The notes beneath the pieces are model-generated. The model was not told the DNA's origin, ran no database searches, and saw nothing but the letters and a program-made list of their open reading frames with translations. Of a stretch of 37,532 bases of DNA, positions 20,881-31,823 are shown one piece after another; the first letter of the stretch is position 1; the number at the start of each line of letters is the position of its first letter. The DNA comes from Hymenochaete sp. R1. Lineage: Eukaryota; Basidiomycota; Agaricomycetes; Hymenochaetales; Hymenochaetaceae. Position numbers and translations under genes: made by a program. The stretch spans positions 1-37,532 of the forward strand of contig JAFREE010000198.1 in NCBI GenBank assembly GCA_019400425.1, read 5' to 3'.

Positions 20881-22183
20881 TCATACCACCTCTCGAGGCC
20901 CAATGGCACCTCCCGACGCCCCATGGCCATGCGCCTGCTCAACCATCAACCTCCCATCCGAATCAATCTCCAACCTCCCCGAGCGTCCATACAAATCAAA
21001 GCAAAACGAAAGCAAGTAGAAAGTGAAAAGGAAGGAAATGGTCCATTCGATGATAGCGGCGGTGTTCTGTCTAGAGGAGAAGAGGAGGACGCCGAAGGTG
21101 ATGGCGAGGGCTATTAGGAGAACGGCGAATGCGGTCTTGAAGAGGTAGGAGCGCCGGAGGCGGGAGTAGTGTTTGCCGTAGGCTTTGTTGAGCCATGTGA
21201 ACTAAACAATAGTTAAGATATTGAGTTAATGAGTTTCGTGTGACCACTTTCCGGGAGAAAAATGAAATGCAAAGTAAATTGATAGAAGCATGCATACCTC
21301 AATAATGGTGAAAATGGCGGAGAAAGCGGTCCCAGCGACGAATATGAGGAGGAAAAGACGGTGGAGCTTTTCGAAGCGTTTGGTATCGAATATGGAGAGG
21401 AGGATGAGACCGGCGCCTCCGACTGCGGACCAGAAGATGGCAAGGCCGGCCATGACCTTCTCACGCTTGCGCATGTTTGGAAGGAGTCTGGAAAAGAGAG
21501 GAGATGGGTTAGAGTCTCAGAGAAGCGCGCATACAGTGAGATTTGTTTCCAAAGAGTGAATGGCTGCTTGCTTCGATTCGTCGAAGCACTCTTGTCGAAG
21601 ACCTGGTGCTACGACGCCACACCAAGTCCATGAATTCCATCCCACATTCACATACTTCCCAAAAGCCCAAGCCCAAGCGCAAAGAAACCCCCAAAAAACC
21701 ACAAACTCACCTTCCCTCATGCCTCTGCCATCTCTCCACGCTCAAGCTCACAAAGAACCCGACGCCCGTAAAGCAACACCCAACGATAAACAGCGGTTTC
21801 AGAATGTCCGCCGCGACGTCCGAGATGTACGCTATCGTCTGGCCGTCGGACTCGGACACGTAGTGCGGACGGCCCGACGCGAGCCAGGTGATGAGGAGTG
21901 CCCAGAGGGTGGCGAACCACATGAAGGCGGCGAGGAAGGGAACGAGGGGGGTTATGCGGAGGGAGAGGGAGCGGCGCGCGGCACCTGCCATGTCTGACGG
22001 CGATGGTGACGATGAAGAGGCTGAGGCTGGGGGTGGGGTGGCACTTGCAGTGTTGGTGTGGTATGCTGGAGATGGAGGTAAGGAGAGAAGAAGGTTGGTA
22101 TTCTCGTGAACGTGAGCGTGGATGTTTTCGTTGTGTGCTGTGCGGGCTGCTGCTGGTTCTGCTGTTACTGCGGAAATCGTCAT
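20881..22183 (-). CDS. Sfk1/DRAM/Frag1-family membrane protein
   Basis: Polytopic membrane protein of the Frag1/DRAM/Sfk1 family. In yeast, Sfk1 works at the plasma membrane with the Stt4 PI4-kinase and in lipid asymmetry; that role is family knowledge. Exons 21711-22183, 21298-21487 and 20881-21201 give 327 residues. Six hydrophobic helices are visible: VPFLAAFMWFATLWALLITW, ILKPLFIVGCCFTGVGFFVS, GLAIFWSAVGGAGLILLSIF, LFLLIFVAGTAFSAIFTIIE, TAFAVLLIALAITFGVLLF and IIEWTISFLFTFYLLSFCF. The loop after helix 1 holds the hallmark GRPHYVSESDGQTIAYISD, and helix 2 is followed by SLSVERWQRH. The first ATG adds a 64-residue Ser/Pro-rich leader. The in-frame ATG at 21991 (MAGAARRSLSL) would give 263 residues and looks closer to the usual family start, so the N-terminus is uncertain. 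Confidence 0.85.
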
Positions 22184-22671
22184 TGATTACCCGCAGCGTG
22201 CATGGTGAGCAAGAAAATCTCTGAAGAGCGACGGAGTGGGAGACCTGGATAGTCGGCAGTCGGAAGTCGTCGGACAACCAAGCTTTGCGCTTACGGAATT
22301 CATTGACGTCATCTCAATCAAGATAAACATAGATAAACATATACGTCGACGATCCGCATGTGGCGCGGCTTTCATGTCCACTATAAACTACTACTTTCCA
22401 ACATCCCAAGATTGTTATTTACATTTCAATCGAGCTACAACATCAGCTATCTTCCGTTAGTGCTACATTCCTGCTTGTGAGTGATAAAGTTGCCATGATG
22501 CAAAACAATGCAAAGATCTCCAGCCACCAAATCCCAAATCCATCGTCTTAACCATAACACTTCGTTTCCTCCATGACCTCCCCTCCCCCCTCCCCCTTCG
22601 CCAAGCGCTTTAATCTCCATCCACTTGTCATAGCATCCTTATACCTCCTTCACCGAGCATACCCTCCCCGT
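22184..22671. other. Intergenic region between the Sfk1-like and C2H2 genes
   Basis: This 488-base stretch lies between two - strand genes. It should hold the Sfk1-like promoter on the left and the C2H2 3' UTR on the right. The 22560-22640 part is C/T-rich on the + strand. No gene is seen. Confidence 0.5.
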
Positions 22672-25282
22672 TTAATTAACCCGTCTCCTTTTTGATTCCC
22701 TCGAAGATACCGACTCTGGAGGCGGAGGCGGAGGAAATGTGTACATACTGTAGTTATATACAAGTGGTGGAGGAGGCGGGACTCCTCCGTTCCCAGCTCC
22801 TGCAGGCTGAGATTCTGGTTCTCCAGCTATTCCCGCACTCGAATCCCGACCCTGACTCGCCCGGTATCCACGAATCGATTCGCGCTCGCGTCGACCACTG
22901 GCAGCGTCCCACACATCATCTCGTTCTTCCAAATCAGAAGGCGTACGATTCCCTTCCGACTCCGCCCTCGTAGTATCCACGAATCCAGAATCGATACTTG
23001 CGCTGGCTACGCCTGGGACACCCATAAGAGAATTAATCGTAGAGGACGAAGCAGCGCTCGTATTCGAGTCCGTTCGAAGATGCGATAGCTTCCGGAGCCG
23101 CGCGCTCCTCCTTGGCTTCGGTCTTGTCTGGGTATGTGGTTCGCCTCCGGCATGGATCCTAGGTTCCGGAGTGGGTGTTGGAGTGGGTGTCGAGCGAGTC
23201 ACTGGTGCCTGCACGTGGCTGATGAATGGATGTATTGAGGTTGCGTGAGGGTGGCATGCTTCGATTGAGTCTCCTTCATCTTCTTCGTCCTCTTCACCAG
23301 GAAGCGGTGTATCATCCCATTGTGAAAAGTCGACTGCCCTAGTCAGAGCATAGGGTTGTCTCGTCTCAACGAACCATGGTTCCGTAAACGTGTCGTCATC
23401 TGAGCTTCTTTCGTCATCGTCCGCAGCTCTCTTTCTGTTGTCTAAAGAACTTGGTCCAGCATCATTTCCAGTATGCGGTTCATGTATGCGCTCAGAGCTG
23501 GAGCGTGAAGAGAGCTGCGACTGTCCGCCGGACACGGGACTCTGTGTGCGCTCTGATCCAATCCTAACGCTTGATCCTGTAGAAGGAGTTCGAGGTGACG
23601 CGGCAAGTGACCTCGCCTGTGCACCAGTGTCGTATGAAGCAGGATTAGCGTATGACGATGGGTCTTCATAAAACCACCGATTTTCAGAAGTCCTCTGGTT
23701 TTCAGGTAAGGTGTCGAAATCAGTAGTCGAGGAAGACCCAGATCCACGAACAGACACCCGGGCAGCGTCCGAAAAGCTATCTCTCGTATCAGTCGTTGTT
23801 CGTCCTTGAAATTCTGCCTCGCTCGCTGTCAGCGGTGACTGTCGATAAGCCTGTAAGAGAAGTGGTGTCTGTTCTTGCGCTTCAATCAATCGAACCGACG
23901 GGTATCCCGATGATCCGGCACGTCCGTGAGACGGATTAGCGAGTCCTTCGCGAGAGACGGCTGAAACGACATTTGATACGTGGTGAGAGCGTCTATTGCT
24001 GACTTGTCGGTGAACGTCATCGTGAACAGGTTCTGAGTTTCCAACATGTAGGTTGTTGCGATCTAACGCTTCCTGTTCTTCCTCGTTCATTTGGTTAAGG
24101 TGTATGCGGTAATGTCGGCGCATGTTGCTTAGAACATTGAAGTCGCTTTCGCAAGTCGGATGCGGGCATTTATATGCTGGTCGATATAAAAACGTCAGTA
24201 TGCTGATTGTGACTGGGGTCGCATGTCACAAAAATGGGGACGCGGATGATGATGAAATAAATTTTAAAAAAAGGAAAAAAAAGGTGAGCTGAGAAGCTCG
24301 ATCAGCGTCCCTACATGACACAAAGCATGAACGATGATCAACGTCAATCCTTTCCCGCTTGCTCGCAGGTGAAACAACAAGTGCATGATATGTCCAGCTC
24401 GCATGACAGGGAATGTCAAATGATGTAGCGGGAGATGAGGAAAAAAGAATAAATCAGAGCGCAAGTCGAGGTATGATTGTATAAAAGCTCCTTTTTGAAA
24501 AATATGAAACCGGTTTACTTACGTCTAACACCGGTGTGAGTGTTCATATGTATGCCTGGGAATCACGAGTAAGTTTCGATACTTGATATCAGTTTTGAAA
24601 AAAAAGGAAACTCACGAAGGCTCGATGGTCGATTAAATTGTTTCGCGCACACGGAGCACACATGCCGTCTGTAACCTTCCGCTCCACTGTCTGATCTTTC
24701 CGCTTCTGTTAGGTCTCCCTGCTGCGCATTAGCATCAGTCTCTGAGTGACTCGAGCTAGCTATATTTCTAGGGCCCGTGTACGTTGGCCCACGCGCGTTT
24801 GAGGTGGTCCGATTATAGAAAAGCGAAGATGACGAAGGCGGTGGCTGAGAAGGATTGGGATGTGCTAGTGGTCTGGTACCATATTGCAAGCCGTACACAG
24901 GGGTGACAATTGCATGATGATGCAGGTCACTCTGTACGCGCGTAGAATGAAGGTGGTTTGGTAATGGATAGGGATGTGGTTGCGAGAGATTGTCCGCGGT
25001 CGGAAACTCTGAGTAGTAATTTGTCGATGAAATATGACGAGCGTGAGTCCGCTGGGATGAGGAGGTATGTACATCAATACGAGGGGTATGCTGAAAGTGA
25101 TTGTAAGTCAAAGTTGGATCTCGGTGGACAATAAGTGTCGACGCCCGCGAGTGCTCCCGAGGATCACTGGTACTGTGTGGTTGCCGCCTCTCATACTGTA
25201 CCGCCGGAGGGTTCTGTCGTTGTAGACGATCAAAGATCTCTTCCGGGTAAAGCTCATTCACGCTGGGGAGGCGCGACTGCAT
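22672..25282 (-). CDS. C2H2 zinc-finger transcription factor (two adjacent fingers)
   Basis: Probable DNA-binding regulator in the nucleus. Exons 24616-25282, 24523-24555 and 22672-24176 give 734 residues. Two classical fingers straddle both introns. Finger 1 (CSVCAKQFNRPSSLRIHMNT) has Cys209, Cys212, His225 and His229. A TGVRPYK linker leads to finger 2 (CPHPTCESDFNVLSNMRRHY), with Cys237, Cys242, His255 and His259. All zinc ligands are intact. The 33-base middle exon encodes the end of finger 1 and the linker. The flanking sequence is disordered: the N-terminus is rich in His/Ser/Pro/Tyr, and the C-terminus has acidic patches (GEEDEEDEGDSIE), a basic run (RPKPRRSARLRKL) and a last segment rich in Gly/Pro ending ESKRRRVN, a likely nuclear signal. 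The second intron (24177-24522) is 346 bases, far longer than the local norm. Its target genes cannot be told from the sequence. Confidence 0.87.
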
Positions 25283-26467
25283 GGCTGAGAGCAGGGCCGG
25301 AGGACGGGGGGATGGTAGTGGTCTGAAGTCAAGAGAGTGTGGCTAACTGGCTTGATAGAAATAGAGAATATAGTGGGGGTGCCTGGATCGCCGCAACGGA
25401 GTCAATAGACGCGCGTGGCAAAACGTCGATCATGTTTCTCTGTATGGTCTTCTCTTCGCCATTCTCGACAACCTCCATTCTTTCCCGAGCGCCACCACAA
25501 TATTAATATACATTGAACTCATGGTCCTCTGGCGTGGTCAAAACGGTAAAGTATTTAATGAAATGCATGGATCCTCGCTTGCCCATTGAATTTGCGGCGT
25601 TCTCGAGGATATGGGCTCCAAAATGCGCGTACCATGCTTTCCAATTTTCTAAAGCTCGGAACAATCGCTTGGAGCATGCTATGCTGTTACGGCAAGGAAA
25701 GCGAGGTCGGGGCTCAATGGATTCCGTTGCAAGTGTACGAAGATCCGTCCAGTGCCGCAACCGCTGCCCTTTTCCAACTTCAAAAGATATCTTGAGGCGC
25801 ACAGTAATGAAGACGCAATTTTTCTTATATTCCTACTTCTCAACCTACGATTCAATTGCGTGAGTACTGAATGAACTGGAGCAAGAGTTGGAAAGAGTTA
25901 CGGATGTCAAGAGCAGTGCATCTGGTGCTTCTTTATGTCTTTTATTAGTCCACGCTAAATTATCGAGGAAGCTTGACTCTGTGTGGCTGGCTCGTTAACT
26001 GTACCCCCGAGAAGCGCGAGTCGCCTTCCGGAAGTTCTACACAGCTTGATGGGTTCCTTCGGACGTATAAAAATGCATTTCTCCTCAGATATAATAGGTA
26101 CCATGCGAGAAGTAGAAGACTCGTACTTTGGTGAGTAATATAAAACTTGGAAAGTGGAATGCCTTATGCACAAATACCCAAAAGACACAAAAAAACAGTC
26201 CCGAAATATCTATAATAATACGGAATACTGCCTCCCATAAAGTTACACCTATCGAGAGGCGAGGAATGTCAATATGTGAGTAAGCGTGGCCTTCAAAATG
26301 AAAGAGCTACTTTCAGCTAGCCGAGAACTCCGAGAGTTTCGGACCCTCAACGGCGACTCGCGCGTGTTCTGTTCTTCATTCTGCTGCACTGCGCAGTGCG
26401 CGACTTCGACTCGAACGTCCTCATCTTCCTCCTCGTTGTCGAGCACCCCCGGCATGATAATCTCACA
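25283..26467. other. Divergent intergenic region with no clear gene
   Basis: This stretch lies between the 5' ends of the C2H2 gene (-) and the membrane-protein gene (+), so it holds both promoters. On the - strand, 25503-25802 is a 99-codon frame ending FTVLTTPEDHEFNVY with plausible amino-acid composition. It has no recognisable domain, an overlapping open frame lies on the other strand, and no splice partner was found. It could be a small gene or a remnant. I do not call it. Confidence 0.4.
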
Positions 26468-27403
26468 ATGAAGCACTTACCATCAAATTTAACTTCGACT
26501 TTCGTGCTGCGTCGGATCGTTCTCCTGCTCATCGTTGCATCTTGCTATTCACTCCTCGTATCTGGCGAAGCTGTGAACCCATCGCGTGCCAGTGCCGGTC
26601 CTCCACCTCTCGTCGTCCAGAATGAGGCGCATACCCATTCTCCTGCAGAGCAGCATATCGCCAAAGACAACTCGCCATTACTCAGCATCTCAAACATAAA
26701 CACCTTCTTCTCCTCAATCCGCGCAATCTTGGTCGCGATGTTTCCTCCTCTGGCGATAGCCCTCAAGGGCCTATACTACGCCCTCTACTCCCCTCTCAAA
26801 CTCTGCGCGCTCGTTTCCTCCAACATCATCCACTACGCCCTATTCGTCCCCCTCAAATTCACCTTCGTCGCCCTCCCAATATACGCCCTCAAGCCCATCG
26901 CCATCCTCCTCGAACCCGTCCGCCTCGCCCTCGTCATCCTCCTCACGCCCATCACCGCCCCCTTCATCCTCGCCTTCCTCATGCTCCGTTTCCTATACTA
27001 CGTGTACGTCGTCCTCGCCGCCGCCGTCATCGTCGGCGCCGCGTTGGGGGCCAGCGGTCACTTTGGGGGCGTGTTCGTTCTGGATTGGGTGGCGGGGATC
27101 AACATTAATGTAAACACGAATACAGTCACGGTGCGCGACGCGCGAGCGGCAACGCAGGAGGCTGTCATTGGTGGTCCAGACCCTTTGAATAACAGGGATC
27201 TGCTGGAAGTCAAAGATGAAGAGGAATTCATCGAGCCAAAGGACACGATCGCTGATTCTCTTGTCGAGAAGCGTTCTGCGGCTGAGTCGTCGAGCGAGAG
27301 TAGTAATTGGTCGGAGGTTGGGGAGGAGGGCGGGATGGGAATTGGAATTGGGCTGCGGAGGAGGGAGAGGTCGGTGAAGATGGAAGGCGCAGAAGGTGAC
27401 TGA
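26468..27403 (+). CDS. Hydrophobic membrane protein, possibly lipid-droplet/ER related
   Basis: Single-exon protein of 311 residues, unusual here for having no intron. The start at 26468 is the first ATG of the open frame. The N-terminus (FVLRRIVLLLIVASCYSLLV) is a signal peptide or anchor. A polar Ser/Pro/His stretch follows. Then come about 125 residues of almost continuous hydrophobic sequence broken by prolines (LKGLYYALYSPLKLCALVSS, LPIYALKPIAILLEPVRLAL, LLTPITAPFILAFLMLRFLY, VVLAAAVIVGAALGASG). The C-terminal third is soluble, acidic, and ends with a Gly-rich and basic patch (GLRRRERSVKMEGAEGD). Periodic prolines in hydrophobic hairpins recall ER or lipid-droplet membrane proteins such as fungal Ldb16-type seipin partners. 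This is a shape resemblance only. I cannot name the family with confidence. The region is very C-rich in third codon positions, which argues for real coding use. Confidence 0.7.
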   Translation: MKHLPSNLTSTFVLRRIVLLLIVASCYSLLVSGEAVNPSRASAGPPPLVVQNEAHTHSPAEQHIAKDNSPLLSISNINTFFSSIRAILVAMFPPLAIALKGLYYALYSPLKLCALVSSNIIHYALFVPLKFTFVALPIYALKPIAILLEPVRLALVILLTPITAPFILAFLMLRFLYYVYVVLAAAVIVGAALGASGHFGGVFVLDWVAGININVNTNTVTVRDARAATQEAVIGGPDPLNNRDLLEVKDEEEFIEPKDTIADSLVEKRSAAESSSESSNWSEVGEEGGMGIGIGLRRRERSVKMEGAEGD

Positions 27404-27953
27404 ACCGGCGTGTGTACAGATCTTTGAGCCAAGCGCACGATGCATTCTGAATTTTGGGTAGGACTTGGAGTTTGAGGTCAAGCTTGCAGAAAAAGGGCGG
27501 TGCAGTTGCTGAAAATATACAATATGATCGTCCGTGCTCCGAAGTTTTCCATTCGCCATGTCGAACTTGCAATTGTGATGCAGTGTAATTGTAAAATGTT
27601 GAACTTCATATTAAATGTTCTGAGCATAAGGCCCTTTAAACTATGCAGCTAATAGTCCGAAGCCGAAACCATCGTCGAATACGTAGGAATGTCGTAAGAG
27701 GGAAAGTCCGTCAATGAAGAACGAAAAAGATATCGAAGCGATTCATTGAATAAGAATCGCAAGCAAAAGGTCCGTCGAAGTGGGGTAATGCCAGTAAAAA
27801 AAAAAAGCTCATCAAAATCGTGGCAAAGCGAAAGCAAAAGGGCGAGAAGATAGAAGACGAAGGGGGGTGCCAGTGGTTTAATTAAGAAGGGTCGGGGTGA
27901 ATGTCTCAGATGTGACGCAAAAGTTACTGAGTGCGTTCTTCAGGCAGGGTCCT
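27404..27953. other. Convergent intergenic region, no gene seen
   Basis: This 550-base stretch lies between the 3' ends of the membrane-protein gene and the chitin deacetylase gene. It contains an A-run near 27796-27808 and purine-rich sequence, but no supported gene. Confidence 0.5.
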
Positions 27954-29112
27954 CTAGCAGGTCCACGAACCCTATGCAAGACAAAATACGATCAGCTGCT
28001 ATTCCTCATGACAAACAGACAAGACAAGACCAAACAACTCACGTCCTTCGTGCCCGGTGCAAACTGTTCCTTATACCACGGCTGCCAACCCACACAGTCC
28101 GCAACAGTGACGAAGCTGTATCCTTTACCCTGCAGCTGCTGTATCGCATAAGGGAGCACGTCGCGCGCCGTCGACTCCTCCGTCTCGTGGTTGAGGGCCA
28201 AAAGCGTGTTCGGACGCTGGTTGGCAACGGACTGGTACGCCTGCTTACTCTGATCGGCAGACGCGCCCGAAGAGTCACCCGAGTCAAAGTCCCAGAGAGC
28301 GATTTGCTGGCCGCGGATAGCGGAAGCCTGTCGGACGAGGTCGTTATAGTTACCGTAAGGAGGACGCATCCAGGCTGGCGTTGCACCGAGGATGCGAGTC
28401 ATGGCGAGCTCGACTTTCCACATTTCGTCGTGAACTGGAGTGTAGGTGGGTTTGGATCAGTCAACCGTAGGGCGGAATGTGTTTAGATAGACAACGCACT
28501 TTGATCCCAGGATAGGGTAGTCAGATCGGCGTGGGACCACGTATGGCTACCAACAAGATGCCCTTGCTGGTAGACGTACTTGAGGTTGTTCATGATCTCA
28601 TCGTCATAGATACAACCGTCTGCGAAATGTTGAGGCTCGAGAGATGTTCAATCTCCATAGCGAAAAAAACAATGCGTACAATTGTTACCGTTGACGAAGA
28701 AAGTACCCTTCACGCCGTTAGCATTGAGCAAGTCGACGATTTCTGATAGACGATCAGTTCATGACGATCTTCACTTCGAAAGGAAGATTCTACATACCAC
28801 GTTCGTAGATCCACGGACCATCGTCGAACGTGAGGGCGATCTGAAAGTCTTGGACGTAAATCAAATGTTCAAATCGCGCGATCCTTTTTTAAAAGGCATA
28901 CCGTGTTGGGCTAAATGGAAGATCGTCAGACATTGGACACAAGAGTGAGAAATGAAACAAAATACCTGAGTACATTGGCTGTATACGTTGGCCAATCCCT
29001 GTCTGCGAAGGAGCTCGATCTCTGGCTCTGTTGTGTTTCCGGGGACCGGAGAGGAGAAGACCGCCTGGGTGGCGGCGAGAACTGCAAGGAGGGAGCTGAC
29101 ACGAGAGAACAT
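27954..29112 (-). CDS. Secreted CE4 polysaccharide (chitin) deacetylase
   Basis: Removes acetyl groups from chitin or chitooligosaccharide outside the cell, for wall remodelling or masking. Exons 28966-29112, 28902-28910, 28798-28840, 28680-28742, 28500-28619, 28043-28434 and 27954-27971 give 263 residues in whole codons. A signal peptide (MFSRVSSLLAVLAATQAVFS) and a short propeptide with a possible Kex2-like site (LLRR) come first. All NodB motifs are present: TFDDGP (Asp58, Asp59), GSHTWSHADL (zinc ligands His113 and His117), MRPPYGNYND (Arg151), WDFDSGDSS and LALNHE. It ends KDGSWTC, the usual short tail. No chitin-binding module or GPI signal is attached, so the enzyme is probably freely secreted. 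Exon 2 encodes only Pro-Asn-Thr, just before the first catalytic motif. An antisense 170-codon frame at 27974-28486 is a shadow. Confidence 0.93.
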
Positions 29113-30984
29113 TGTGAGTGTCGGAGGAGAAAAGGTTTGTTGAAGGAAAGTACGGGGTTGATGAGGAGGAGGGTGATGGGATTGAGGCCTTACAGGCAAA
29201 GAGGATTCAGGACAGAAGACCTGAGGAACGTTTCCTTGCTCTCCATGTTGGAATATATATACCTTTTCGCCCCACCCATCCACGCTAGACCATTTACGAA
29301 TGCAAATCAGGGATGCGAAGAGAATTCGAAAGGGATCCACATGAAATTCTAGCGAGCAATGCAGGCTTGTTTCAGTTTGTCCTGTCCGGTACCCAAATCC
29401 AGCAACTCACCCCAGTCACCCCCCGCCATCCCCGCGCCGTCCTACGCCGACATACGCGAACGAGCGCCCAAGAAAGCGAGCAACAGTCACGAGGCCGTTT
29501 TGCTTGGCTACCTCGGTCCTTCCCTTGCCTTTTCCAGGCACCATTCTAAGACTGACGCCCCGCATTCAAGGCGCATTCGACGGCGTTCATCGTCCGCCTC
29601 CTTCAATTTAGTCTTCTTTGGGAACCGCGCTCGCACCAGACTGCGACGTTCGGTATTGACCGGGATCCGATGAAGAGATCTACAAAAGAATATAAACATA
29701 TAAACAATGGACACTCCATCGAAAGGTGGCGGCCTTCGTACCTCAACTGGTTGGCTTGGCCGGCATTTTGGTCAGCTTGTGGCACTCGGTGCGAGCGTCT
29801 CTTGGACTGGATCAGGTTTGCACAAGGGTTGCAGTGCGTCTTCGTCCAGTATTACATTGAGTCGTAAGCGTAAGTAGCCACGGAAACCATTATTTCGCCG
29901 TAAACTTTTTGATGGTGCGATGCATCCCGATGCCCGATGCTCCGATGCTGAGCCAACCAATTCTCCGGGCACTTGAGAAGAGTAAGAAAGGACTTCGGCA
30001 CGATATCACCGTCACCGTCGACGTCGAATTGGGTGAACAAAGGTCCGTGTGTATAGTTCAGACTGTACGTACAGTGCTCTCTTGGTATCGATGGCGACTG
30101 TGAGACATATATGGATATTGATTGGCAAGTGAACAGTCTTCTTGCTAAGTTATACAGGCGAGTTCAAGATGCGCCTGGTAAGTCATCCAGCGCCAATTAG
30201 CTTTTTCCAAAATGTTTTACAGGCCCCAGTTGTGAATGCCACACACACACAATACACCTGATCAAGACAAGCCGTGAGTGACGATGCATTACGTTGTGAG
30301 GATCAGGAACGCTGCAAGTTCGCAGCTTCGAAACGACCATCCTTTCTGACGAAGAACATCAAGAAGAGAAGAAGGAAGCAAGTCGGTCAGAGAGACAAGA
30401 CAGGACAGGATTGCCTGGAATGGGATGAAGAGAATGTGGGATCTAGCCATCTGAGCCAATGCATCCGGTCAACCATTGCTTGCCGAGTACCGACGCCGAC
30501 AACGCGATCACGTGTTTAAAACGCGTGTCTGTATCGGTAGTCGACGGAATTGACCAAACATGACCCGCTTCCGCCACCATACATCATGTACGGACGCGCT
30601 GCTCATCTCTTTGCTAGCTTTCTATATCAAACTTGTGGTTGGAGGAGAGCTCTTTTATCGTACATAACTCTTTTATAGCAAGACTTCAAAACCGTCAAGC
30701 CACCGAAGATGGTAAATGTTGCCGCAGGTCCAGCCTGACCATTCCGGTTTGTCTTCACATGAGGATTCAGCCTGAAAAAGTCGCCAAACGTTATTACAAA
30801 TATGAAAAACTCTCGCCGAAAAGCCCAAGACATGAATAGGTAGCATTTTTAGTAGTTAAGCCATATCAGTCCTCGTCTTTTTCTAAGAGCATCTGTGCAA
30901 GGTGAAACGAAGATACCTTCATCTTCCCCTTCTCTTATTCCCATCCTCTCTCTCTCGAGTCATCACTGAACACTCTAATATAAT
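29113..30984. other. Gene-poor region with weak coding candidates
   Basis: This stretch of nearly 1.9 kb lies between the chitin deacetylase and zinc-cluster genes. Candidates exist but none is convincing. A 56-codon frame at 29707-29877 (+) begins MDTPSKGGGLRTS. A two-exon candidate at 30111-30177 plus 30223-30281 (+) has canonical GTAAGT..TTACAG ends and would encode 41 residues beginning MDIDWQVNSLLAKLYRRV. A 68-codon frame lies at 30627-30833 (-). None contains a domain I recognise. The region also has a short AC run at 30241-30250. Confidence 0.35.
29253..29261 (-). promoter_or_regulatory. TATA box of the chitin deacetylase gene
   Basis: A TATATATAT run on the - strand lies about 140 bases before the start codon at 29112 and is followed by a pyrimidine-rich leader. 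Inferred from sequence and position. Confidence 0.5.
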
Positions 30985-31511
30985 ATGCGATCGAGCGGTT
31001 CGAAGAAATTAACAAATGACGCGCCTCCAAAACCAAAGCGCCGGCGAAACAACAACCCATGTCAAGGATGTAAAACTCGCAAAAAAGCGGTACGTTACAT
31101 ATCCGTCTTTCTATACTCCTACTGAAGGAACGTCTGCAATATAGTGCGTCATGGAACAAGGCTCGCCATGTAACGAGTGTAAACGCAAAAGCGAACCGTG
31201 TGTCATTGCATCGAAGTTTGTGAGTAAACGACAACGATAGATGCGTAGCATTGGCTCACATGCTACGTCGCAGAAATTCGTAATGGTCAACGTAGGGAGG
31301 GAATGCGCTAGTTACAGTGCAGAGATCACTGGATGAAAGACGAAGAGCAGATCGGTATTTTGTCCGCCTGTTTGATCCCGTCAATATTTGCCTGACGTTG
31401 CTGCCTAGTTCAGAACTCGACTCACTACGTTTCTTCCGACCCTCCCATTCAAGGTATCGCGAAGGCTTGCTACGGATCGTGGTGTTGTCATGTTGTACGA
31501 AAAGCGTGTAA
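30985..31511 (+). CDS. Small Zn(II)2Cys6 zinc-cluster protein
   Basis: Short protein carrying a fungal zinc-cluster DNA-binding motif. Exons 1 and 2 are clear: 30985-31089 and 31145-31219, joined by GTACGT..TATAG just before the third cysteine. The cluster is C-x2-C-x6-C-x7-C-x2-C-x6-C (PCQGCKTRKKAC, then SPCNECKRKSEPC), with an N-terminal basic patch KPKRRRNNN. All six zinc ligands are present. The 3' end is uncertain. Splicing GTGAGT at 31220 to a GTGCAG acceptor (exon from 31323) gives 122 residues ending CCTKSV. Reading through or using the CGCAG acceptor near 31272 gives a shorter protein. In either case it lacks the long middle-homology domain of typical Zn2Cys6 activators. It may be a stand-alone DNA-binding or competitor protein, or a truncated gene. 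Confidence 0.55.
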
Positions 31512-31823
31512 AACCCGGATAGATTACGTTTATATTCTCAAAAATGGATGTACAGAATAAATAGAAATACATATATACTTAGTCTCAACAGCAAGTCGAT
31601 AGCAGTGCGAAAGCATGGGGACAGCAGATCATTGTACAAAAAACATCGAACAAAGGGAGGAAGAGGTATCGCATTGTGGAACGGGATTTCAAAATAAAGG
31701 CGAATCAGAACACTAATAAATAATCAAAGTATTCGGTTTCGGGGGTCAACGCTGGGGAAGGGAAGGGATAATGAAGACAAGGAAAGTATAAGAGATATGT
31801 AGGTGCCCAGCACGTGTACATAT
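31512..31823. other. Convergent 3' region, no gene seen
   Basis: This is AT-rich sequence between the zinc-cluster gene and the end of the small GPI-protein gene, consistent with two 3' UTRs. No supported frame is present. Confidence 0.5.

Noticed and set aside
21560..21997. 145-codon + strand frame over the Sfk1-like gene
   Set aside because: Complement of the first exon of a recognisable six-helix membrane protein.
25503..25863. Overlapping open frames on both strands (99 and 116 codons)
   Set aside because: The - strand product looks somewhat protein-like, but no family, signal or splice context supports it over the opposing frame.
27974..28486. 170-codon + strand frame across the chitin deacetylase
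   Set aside because: Antisense to the conserved NodB motifs of the CE4 gene.
30241..30250. AC dinucleotide run
   Set aside because: Only five units, too short to count as a meaningful microsatellite.
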